Source: UBA4655 sp964585575
GTDB lineage: Bacteria > Planctomycetota > Planctomycetia > Pirellulales > UBA1268
DNA: 14,293 nucleotides
NCBI GenBank assembly: GCA_964585575.1
Contig: CAZPEM010000087.1
Span: 1-14,293, forward strand
Reading direction: 5' to 3'
Shown: positions 1 through 7,680 of the stretch, piece after piece
How positions within the stretch are numbered: position 1 is the stretch's first letter
Layout of the letters: every line of letters begins with the position of its first letter
Translations under genes and position numbers: made by a program
Notes under the pieces: generated by a model
The model's database searches: none
What the model was told of the DNA's origin: nothing
The model's input: only the letters and a program-made list of their open reading frames with translations

Positions 1-2113
<2,113 letters not shown>

Positions 2114-2149
2114 CTGCTATCCTGCCGGCATTCCTGAAGGAGAGATTTC

Positions 2150-2880
2150 ATGCCCTGCCGAACCGCCCGACTTCCGCTCCCCACCCCGGCGATCGCCTCC
2201 CTGGCCGTCGTCGGCTTGACCATCGTCGGCTTCGCGGTCGGCTGCGGCCCGACCGGCACTGCGACTCCGCCGGCCGTGAAAAAGGCGAAGTCCCACGCCC
2301 ACGACCATGGTCATCATGATGATCACGAGCACGACCACGACCACGAGCATCCCGCGACGCTCGGCGACGCGGTCGATCAAATCAGCACGATGCTGGCATC
2401 GCTCGAGAAGGCGTTCAAGGACGACGACCATGACAAGGCGGATTCGATCGTGCATGCGATCGGCCACCTGCTCGACGATGGCGACAAACTTCTCGCGAAG
2501 TCCCCCGAGGCCATCGCCGCGAAAGCCCGCGGGCCATGGAAGGAACTCGGCGACTGCCTGGCCGACGTGGACGAGAAACTGCACGATGCAGCCGACGGCA
2601 AGGATGCGGGCGACGGCAAGTCGGCCGTGAAGAAAGCGTNNNNNNNNNNNNNNNNNNNNNNNNNNNNNNNNNNNNNNNNNNNNNNNNNNNNNNNNNNNNN
2701 NNNNNNNNNNNNNNNNNNNNNNNNNNNNNNNNNNNNNNNGATGCAGCCGACGGCAAGGATGCGGGCGACGGCAAGTCGGCCGTGAAGAAAGCGTACGAGG
2801 CGGTCAAGGCCCGCATCGGCTCGGCGATCGATGCCCTCCGCGACCATGCGAAATCCGCGGGCCCTTCGGCGGGAAAATGA
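2150..2880 (+). CDS. His-rich putative lipoprotein, interrupted by an assembly gap
   Basis: I recognise no enzymatic family. The start ATG follows GAAGGAGAG (2136-2144). Residues 1-31 form a hydrophobic signal sequence ending AVGC, a plausible but not ideal lipobox, with Cys32 as the likely lipidated residue. Residues 49-67 are a dense His/Asp/Glu tract with ten His, suited to binding Zn, Cu or Ni. The rest is charged and probably helical, with DAADGK/DAGDGK repeats and Lys/Ala-rich segments. The frame shifts across the 100-N gap. The 55 bp before and after the gap are identical; if they are merged and the N removed, the gene becomes one uninterrupted 191-residue frame ending at the TGA at 2878-2880. 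It is therefore probably intact in the organism. It sits 59 bp upstream of the CPFC protein gene. A role in metal binding or storage at the envelope is an inference from composition. Confidence 0.75.
2585..2639 (+). repeat. 55-bp contig-end overlap, left copy
   Basis: This stretch is identical base for base to 2740-2794 and ends exactly where the N run begins. It contains two imperfect 18-bp units (2585-2602 and 2603-2620) encoding DAADGK and DAGDGK. See the gap entry for interpretation. Confidence 0.95.
2640..2739. other. Scaffold gap of exactly 100 N
   Basis: One hundred undetermined bases lie within the His-rich lipoprotein gene. The fixed size shows it is a placeholder and not a measured distance. 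The flanks share an exact 55-bp overlap, as expected when a de Bruijn assembler using k = 55 leaves two contigs that meet at one k-mer and a scaffolder then pads the join. Confidence 0.97.
2740..2794 (+). repeat. 55-bp contig-end overlap, right copy
   Basis: Identical to 2585-2639 and beginning at the first base after the N run. Removing one copy together with the N deletes 155 bp, which restores the reading frame (155 leaves remainder 2 on division by 3, exactly the observed frame offset). Confidence 0.95.
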
Positions 2881-2939
2881 AGGCGGTCCGTCGAAGACGA
2901 CGGTTGGACGATACTTTTTCGCGACCAAGGAGGAGAGCG

Positions 2940-3512
2940 ATGAAGCCGGCGGTCATTCACGCTGCGATCGGCAGGGCCGGGTTGGTCGGCGGGCTCGCCT
3001 TCCTGGCGATCGTCGCCACGTCGCCGTGGTTATCAAGGGTGGTCGCGAAGGAGGCGTTGACCGCCGACGGCGTGCGGCAGAAGTTCGTCCTCGAGGCGGA
3101 GCCCGAGGGTGCCACGAGCATCGTCGACGCCAAGGGAAAGCTCGAGAAGCAGCCGGACGTGCCGCAGCCGGTGCTCATCGTCGGCGAAATCGGCGCCCGG
3201 GAGCACGACCCGTTCCTCGAGGGGAAGGCGTCGTTCATCATGATCGACATCGTGGACGACGGCCACGCGAAGAAACCGGGCCACGACACCGACAACTGCC
3301 CCTTCTGCAAGAAGCGACGGGCGAAACTGCCGCTCGCAGCCGTCCAGTTCGTGGATGCCGATGGTCAGGTGATCCAGTTCGATTCGAGGAAGCTCTTCGG
3401 CCTCGCGAAGGGTCGGGAGGTCGTCGTCCGGGGCACGGCCACCTACAACACGAAGCTCCCGATGCCCGTCGTCCAGGTGACGGCCGACGCGATCCACGTC
3501 CGCCCGAAGTGA
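2940..3512 (+). CDS. Signal-anchored protein with CPFC motif, possible OB-fold; function unknown
   Basis: A 190-residue protein. The start ATG is well supported by the strong ribosome site AAGGAGGAG just upstream (2927-2935). A hydrophobic stretch at about residues 12-29 is a signal peptide or N-terminal anchor, so the rest is probably periplasmic. A CPFC pair (Cys120, Cys123), preceded by His109 and His115, could bind a metal. The strand-rich pattern of the second half (FIMIDIV, AAVQFVDADGQVIQF, EVVVRGTATY, PVVQVTADAIHV) resembles an OB-fold, as in small secreted planctomycete proteins of unknown function; this is an inference. CPFC could instead be a redox pair, but no thioredoxin fold is evident. 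It follows the His-rich lipoprotein by 59 bp on the same strand, and the two probably work together. Confidence 0.8.
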   Translation: MKPAVIHAAIGRAGLVGGLAFLAIVATSPWLSRVVAKEALTADGVRQKFVLEAEPEGATSIVDAKGKLEKQPDVPQPVLIVGEIGAREHDPFLEGKASFIMIDIVDDGHAKKPGHDTDNCPFCKKRRAKLPLAAVQFVDADGQVIQFDSRKLFGLAKGREVVVRGTATYNTKLPMPVVQVTADAIHVRPK

Positions 3513-3560
3513 TCGCCGGCCCGAATTGATCGCGGGCCCGGGGTGATCGTCCGGTAGGGT
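3510..3560 (+). repeat. Three tandem 17-bp units starting at a stop codon
   Basis: Three consecutive 17-bp units, each beginning TGATCG, occupy 3510-3526, 3527-3543 and 3544-3560. The first TGA is the stop codon of the CPFC protein gene. Units 1 and 2 are the closest match, and unit 3 is more diverged. The array fills most of the 60-bp spacer before the binding-protein gene. Confidence 0.7.
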
Positions 3561-3565
3561 AGAAT
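3560..3565 (+). promoter_or_regulatory. Candidate -10 box directly before the binding-protein gene
   Basis: TAGAAT matches the -10 consensus at 5 of 6 positions and ends 7 bases before the ATG at 3573. No Shine-Dalgarno sequence lies between them. If the box is used, transcription would begin at or next to the start codon and give a leaderless mRNA. No convincing -35 box is seen. Confidence 0.3.
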
Positions 3566-3572
3566 CGCGGCA

Positions 3573-4376
3573 ATGGTCCACGCCGCCTTCCGCCTGCTCG
3601 CCGCCATCCTGATCGCCTGCTGGGCCACTCCAGGGAAGCTGGTCGATGCCGCCGACGCCCCGATCCCGCTGCGGGTCGGGATGGAGCTTTCGTATCCCCC
3701 GTTCGAGATGGTCGACGCCCAGGGGAGGCCCGCGGGCGTGAGCGTCGAACTCGCGAAGGCGCTCGCGAAGCACGTCGACCGGCCGCTGGTGATCGAAAAC
3801 ATCGCCTTCGACGGCCTCATCCCGGCGCTCAAGACCGGCAAGATCGACTGCGTCATCTCCTCGATGACCGCCACGCCGGAGCGGGCGAAATCGATCGCGT
3901 TTTCCGAGCCCTACGCCAAGACCGGTCTCGCCCTCCTCGTCGGCGGCTCCTCGACGGTCCGCGGCCCGGCCGATCTCGACGCGAAGGGGCGGGCGATCGC
4001 CGTGAAGAAGGGCACGACCGGCCACCAGTACGCCATGAAGCAGCTGAAGCAGGCGAGGGTGCTCGTGCTCGACAAGGAGGCGGCCGCCGTGATGGAAGTC
4101 GTGCAGGGCAAAGCCGACGCGTTCATCTACGACCCGCTCTCGGTGCTGAAGCACCACCAGCGGCATCCCACCACGACCCGCGCCCTTCTCCGACCCTTCC
4201 ACGAGGAAGCTTGGGCCGTGGGTCTGCGGCTCGGCGACGAACCGCTCCGCGAGAAGGTGAACGGCTTCCTCCGGGAATTCCGCGCGGGCGGCGGCTTCGA
4301 GCGGCTCGGCGACGATTTTCTAGCGGAGCAGAAGGCCGCCTTCCGCGAGCAGGGCATCCCGTTCTCCCTCGAGTGA
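3573..4376 (+). CDS. Polar amino-acid ABC transporter, substrate-binding protein (SBP family 3)
   Basis: Periplasmic receptor that captures a polar amino acid or related solute and delivers it to the permease encoded next. It has 267 residues, the normal size. Residues 1-27 are a signal sequence ending near DAADA. Family hallmarks are VGMELSYPPFE (35-45), FDGLIPALKTGKID (79-92), the block ISSMTATPER (95-104) and SEPY (111-114). By analogy with HisJ/GlnH, Arg104 should bind the substrate alpha-carboxylate and the Asp of FIYD (Asp187) the alpha-amino group, so an amino-acid-like ligand is likely; the side chain recognised cannot be read from the sequence. First gene of an apparent five-gene operon, 12 bp before the permease gene. 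No Shine-Dalgarno is visible. Confidence 0.92.
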   Translation: MVHAAFRLLAAILIACWATPGKLVDAADAPIPLRVGMELSYPPFEMVDAQGRPAGVSVELAKALAKHVDRPLVIENIAFDGLIPALKTGKIDCVISSMTATPERAKSIAFSEPYAKTGLALLVGGSSTVRGPADLDAKGRAIAVKKGTTGHQYAMKQLKQARVLVLDKEAAAVMEVVQGKADAFIYDPLSVLKHHQRHPTTTRALLRPFHEEAWAVGLRLGDEPLREKVNGFLREFRAGGGFERLGDDFLAEQKAAFREQGIPFSLE

Positions 4377-4388
4377 ACCCACTCGCCC

Positions 4389-5126
4389 ATGAGCAAGACC
4401 TCCGCCCACGTCGTCGCCGTCGCCCTTCTTGCGGCGGCCGCGGCGGTCGCCTTCTCGAGGATCGATTACGCCTGGAACTGGCAGGCGGTCTGGGACTACC
4501 GGGGCCTGCTCCTGAAGGGCTGGCTCTTCACGGTGGGCCTGAGCCTCGCCGCGCTCGCGGTGAGCTGCGTCGTGGGGCTCATGGCGGCGCTCGCGCTCGG
4601 GTCGCGATTCCGGCTCGTGGAGGCGATCGGCCGCGTCTACGTCGAGCTGATCCGGGGCACGCCGCTGTTGGTGCAGCTGCTCGTCGGCTTCTACGTCGTG
4701 GCGACGGCGGCGAAGCTCGAGAACCGCTACGTGGTCGGCGTGCTCGTGCTGTCGCTCTTCAGCGGGGCCTACCTTGCGGAGATCTTCCGGGCGGGGATCG
4801 ACGCGATTCCCCGGGCGCAGCGTGACTCGGCCCGCGCCATCGGCCTCACCCCCTGGCAGGCGATGCGGCTCGTGATCCTGCCGCAGGCGGCGAGGCTCGT
4901 CGTGCCCCCCGTCGCCGGGCAGCTCGTGTCGCTCGTGAAGGACTCGTCGCTCCTCTCCGTGATCGCGATCAACGAGTTCACGCAGTCGGCCCAGGAGGTC
5001 AACGCCGCGACCTATTCGTCGCTCGAGAGCTACCTGCCGCTCGCCGCTGGCTACCTCGTCCTCACGCTGCCGCTCTCGTGGCTGTCGCGCTGGCTCGAGC
5101 GTCGGCTGAAGTTCGAGATGGGCTGA
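4389..5126 (+). CDS. Polar amino-acid ABC transporter, permease subunit (HisM/GlnP type)
   Basis: Inner-membrane channel subunit of 245 residues, probably acting as a homodimer because only one permease gene is present. Hydrophobic segments lie at about 6-22, 42-70, 94-107, 114-130, 170-195 and 214-232. RGTPLLVQ (89-96) is the characteristic block of the His/Glu/Gln/Arg/opine permease family. The cytoplasmic EAA-type loop that docks to the ATPase is seen at about 146-165, with Gly152 and the LP pair at 164-165. The gene lies 12 bp after the binding-protein gene and 18 bp before the ATPase gene, without a terminator. Confidence 0.93.
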   Translation: MSKTSAHVVAVALLAAAAAVAFSRIDYAWNWQAVWDYRGLLLKGWLFTVGLSLAALAVSCVVGLMAALALGSRFRLVEAIGRVYVELIRGTPLLVQLLVGFYVVATAAKLENRYVVGVLVLSLFSGAYLAEIFRAGIDAIPRAQRDSARAIGLTPWQAMRLVILPQAARLVVPPVAGQLVSLVKDSSLLSVIAINEFTQSAQEVNAATYSSLESYLPLAAGYLVLTLPLSWLSRWLERRLKFEMG

Positions 5127-5144
5127 GGCAGGCGGGAGCGATTC

Positions 5145-5873
5145 ATGAAGCTCGAATGCATCGACGTGCGGCAGCGGTTCGGCACCACGGACGTCCTCCG
5201 CGGCTGCTCGCTCGCCACCGGCGACATCCGCGCGCTCGTGCTCATCGGGCCGAGCGGCGGCGGCAAGTCGACGCTCCTGCGGATTCTCGCGGGGCTCGAC
5301 CTGCCGGTCGCCGGCGAGGTCCGGTTCGAGGGCCGGCCCCTGCCCCGTGACGAGGAGTCGCTTCGGACCTACCGAATGACCGTCGGCACGGTCTTCCAGG
5401 CCTACAACCTCTTTCCGCACCTCTCCGCCCTCGAGAACCTGCTCCTGCCGCTCGTCCACGTCCACCGGCTCACGCGGCCGGAGGCGATCGAGCGGGTGCG
5501 GGAGCCGCTGTCGCGGTTCGGCCTCGCCGATCATGCCCACAAGCGGCCGAGCGAGCTCTCCGGCGGGCAGAAGCAACGGATCGCGATCCTGCGGGCCCTC
5601 GTCGTGCGGCCGAGGATGCTCTTCCTCGACGAGCCGACAAGCGCCCTCGATCCCGAGATGCGGGGGGAGGTGCTCTCGATGATCGGCGAGCTGAAGGCGT
5701 CCGGCACCCGGTTCGTGCTCGTGACCCACGAAATGGCCTTCGCCCGCAGGGTCGCCGACGAGGTCGCCTTCATCGCCGCAGGCGAGGTGGCCGCCCACGG
5801 CCCCGCCGCTACGATTTTCTCGGACGGTGCCCCGCCGGTCGTGCGGCGGTTTCTCGACAGGATCCTCGCATGA
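5145..5873 (+). CDS. Polar amino-acid ABC transporter, ATP-binding subunit (GlnQ/HisP type)
   Basis: ATPase of 242 residues that powers the importer on the cytoplasmic face. All motifs are intact: Walker A GPSGGGKST (35-43), Q-loop QAYNLFPH (Gln85), signature LSGGQKQR (138-145), Walker B MLFLDEP (158-164, catalytic Glu163) and switch His195 in VTHE. The length and the TSALDPE block are normal for the GlnQ/HisP family. GCGGGAG at 5132-5138 is a weak ribosome site 6 bases before the ATG. The stop codon overlaps the start of the ADP-ribosylglycohydrolase-like gene (ATGA at 5870-5873), tying transporter expression to the two downstream genes. Confidence 0.95.
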   Translation: MKLECIDVRQRFGTTDVLRGCSLATGDIRALVLIGPSGGGKSTLLRILAGLDLPVAGEVRFEGRPLPRDEESLRTYRMTVGTVFQAYNLFPHLSALENLLLPLVHVHRLTRPEAIERVREPLSRFGLADHAHKRPSELSGGQKQRIAILRALVVRPRMLFLDEPTSALDPEMRGEVLSMIGELKASGTRFVLVTHEMAFARRVADEVAFIAAGEVAAHGPAATIFSDGAPPVVRRFLDRILA

Positions 5874-6904
5874 GCTCGCCGCTGCAGCCACTTCCAAACG
5901 CCTTCCTGGGCTCGCTCGTGGCTGATGCCATCGCGATGCCCGTTCATTGGTACTACGACCGGGAGGCCCTCGATTGCGACTACGGGGCGATCGCCGGCTA
6001 CCGCGAGCCGAAGTCGCCCCATCCCGACAGCATCCTTTGGCGGTCGAGCTACGTCGCGGCGAACGAGAAAGGAGAGATCCTCCACGACCAGGCCCCCTAC
6101 TGGGGCAAACGCGGCATCCATTACCACCAGTTTCTCCGTGCCGGTGAAAACACGCTCAACCAAAAGCTCGCGGTCGAGCTTGCCGAATTCATTCTCGCCC
6201 GCGGCGGCTACGACCCCGCCGCCTGGTGCGACCACTACATCAAGTTCATGCAAACGCCCGGCCGCCACCGCGACACCTACGTCGAGGAGTACCACCGGAT
6301 CTTCTTCACGAACCTCGCTCGGGGCGTGAAGCCGCTCGCCTGCGGCGGCCCCGACGTCCACATCGGCGGCCTCGTGCCGGTGCCGGCGATCGTCGCAACG
6401 CTCGCGGGCTCGACATCCCCCGTGGAGCTGCGAAGCATCGTGCAGGCCCATGTCGGCCTCACCCACAAGGACGCCGGGGTGCTCGCCGCCGCCGACGCGG
6501 TCGTGAAGATGCTCCTCGACGTCGCCGGCGGTTCGCCGCTTCGCGAGAGCATCCTCGAGCACGGATCGGCGTGGATCTCGAAGGCGAAGCTGCGACAGTG
6601 GGACGACCACGCCGACCGCGTCGTCGTCGGCAGGATCCTGAGCCCCGCCTGCTACATTCCCGACGCGTTTCCCGCGGCGCTCTTTCTCGCCTGGCGGCAT
6701 GCCGACGATTTCCGCGCGGGCGTGGTCGCGAATGCCTCCGTCGGCGGCGACAACTGCCACCGCGGCGCGGTCGTCGGATCGCTGCTCGGCGCCGCCGGAG
6801 ACATCCCGCCGGATCTCGTCGAGGGGCTCGCGGCGGCCGGCCGGGTGCAGGCCTGCTTCGACGAACGGCGAAAGCAGCTTGCAGCAACAGGGGGCGCCGC
6901 ATGA
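5870..6904 (+). CDS. ADP-ribosylglycohydrolase-fold protein with altered metal-site motifs
   Basis: A cytoplasmic protein of 344 residues that follows the ADP-ribosylglycohydrolase (ARH/DraG) fold pattern. The N-terminal block FLGSLVADAIAMP (12-24), the QAHVGLTHKDAG stretch (192-203) and the C-terminal GGDNCHRGAVVGSLLGA (292-308) align with family landmarks. The usual dinuclear Mg ligands are changed: the N-terminal TDDT element appears as NTLN (94-97), and the C-terminal GGDTDT as GGDNCH (292-297), so only Asp294 of that element remains. It is therefore unlikely to be an ordinary ADP-ribosyl-protein hydrolase; it may use another metal, act on a different N-glycoside, or be non-catalytic. It overlaps the ATPase gene upstream and the methyltransferase gene downstream by ATGA, so its role is probably tied to the imported solute. 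The fold is fairly sure, the activity is not. Confidence 0.8.
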   Translation: MSSPLQPLPNAFLGSLVADAIAMPVHWYYDREALDCDYGAIAGYREPKSPHPDSILWRSSYVAANEKGEILHDQAPYWGKRGIHYHQFLRAGENTLNQKLAVELAEFILARGGYDPAAWCDHYIKFMQTPGRHRDTYVEEYHRIFFTNLARGVKPLACGGPDVHIGGLVPVPAIVATLAGSTSPVELRSIVQAHVGLTHKDAGVLAAADAVVKMLLDVAGGSPLRESILEHGSAWISKAKLRQWDDHADRVVVGRILSPACYIPDAFPAALFLAWRHADDFRAGVVANASVGGDNCHRGAVVGSLLGAAGDIPPDLVEGLAAAGRVQACFDERRKQLAATGGAA

Positions 6905-7680
6905 GCGGCCGCAGCCCGAGCGAGTCACGCCCGCTGGCGGAGGGGGCGCGACTCTACGAGACCGACCGGTCGGTCGCCGAGTACCTCGAGTTCCACTACG
7001 GACCGGAGTGCCTCGGCGTGCCGAACTTCCCGGCGGCCTGCGCGGAGGCCGCCGTCGCGGCCGCGCTGCGGGCCGGACATGCGGGTCGGGCCCGCTGCCT
7101 CGACGTCGGGTGCGCCGTCGGCCGATCCTCTTTCGAGCTCGCGCGGCACTTTCTCCACGTCGATGCGGTCGACTTCTCCCACCGCTTCATCGAGGCGGCA
7201 TCGCGGCTCGCCCGCGACGGCAGGATTTTCTGGCACGCGCCGACCGAGGGGCTGCTGTCCGTCGAGCGATCCGCGTCGCTGCCATCCGCCTCGGCCGACC
7301 GGGTCCGATTCCTGCAGGGCGACGCCTGCATGCTCCCAGCCGATCTTTCCTGCTACGACCTCGTGCTCGCGGCGAACCTCGTCGATCGTCTCCACGATCC
7401 GGCCGCGTTTCTTTCCGACATCGCCGGTCGGATCGTGGCCGGTGGCGTGCTTGCGATCACCTCCCCATACACCTGGCTCGAGGCCTACACGCCGATCGAG
7501 AAGTGGCTCGGCGGCAGGGTCGTCGATGGGCGAGCAGTCTCGTCGCTCGAGGGGCTCACGGCGTCGCTCGCCGGCCGGTTCGAATTGATCGACCGCCGCG
7601 ACATCCCGTTCGTGATCCGCGAGACGGCCCGCAAGCACCAGCACACGATCGCGGAGTTCACCGCGTGGCGCCGCCGCTGA
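6901..7680 (+). CDS. Stand-alone SAM methyltransferase resembling the OvoA C-terminal (4-mercaptohistidine N1-methyltransferase) domain
   Basis: A protein of 259 residues. The start ATG is set by the ATGA overlap with the preceding gene, although the frame stays open far upstream. The N-terminal block YETDRSVAEYLEFHYG (19-34) followed by LGVPNFPAACA (38-48) is the signature I associate with the putative 4-mercaptohistidine N1-methyltransferase domain found at the C-terminus of the ovothiol enzyme OvoA. The Rossmann SAM motif is LDVGCAVGRSSFEL (67-80); Asp91 in VDFS is the likely acidic residue that binds the SAM ribose, and LVLAANLVDRLHD is the motif IV/V region. The sulfoxide-synthase and DinB-like N-terminal domains of OvoA are absent here and not encoded nearby. 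The likely substrate is a histidine-derived thiol or a similar imidazole or amino acid; this is an inference. Its last 23 bp overlap hrpB on the other strand. Confidence 0.82.
   Translation: MSGRSPSESRPLAEGARLYETDRSVAEYLEFHYGPECLGVPNFPAACAEAAVAAALRAGHAGRARCLDVGCAVGRSSFELARHFLHVDAVDFSHRFIEAASRLARDGRIFWHAPTEGLLSVERSASLPSASADRVRFLQGDACMLPADLSCYDLVLAANLVDRLHDPAAFLSDIAGRIVAGGVLAITSPYTWLEAYTPIEKWLGGRVVDGRAVSSLEGLTASLAGRFELIDRRDIPFVIRETARKHQHTIAEFTAWRRR

Noticed and set aside
2585..2794. A genuine long direct repeat around the gap
   Set aside because: The match is exactly 55 bp and bounded by N on both sides, and merging restores the frame; an assembly overlap explains it better.
2888..2915. Hairpin CCGTC/GACGG followed by a T-rich run, as a terminator between the lipoprotein and CPFC genes
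   Set aside because: The stem is only 5 bp and the T tract starts about 10 bases after it, too far for an intrinsic terminator.
3033..4202. Long open frame on the minus strand opposite the CPFC and binding-protein genes
   Set aside because: Its translation is Arg/Gly/Asp-rich with no domain pattern, as expected antisense to GC-rich genes, and both plus-strand genes are clear.
4320..5897. Very long minus-strand open frame opposite the ABC permease and ATPase
   Set aside because: Low-complexity Arg/Glu/His-rich translation antisense to two certain genes; shadow of codon bias.
5531..6928. Minus-strand open frame opposite the glycohydrolase-like gene
   Set aside because: No recognisable motif or ribosome site, and it lies antisense to a gene fixed by ATGA overlaps on both sides.
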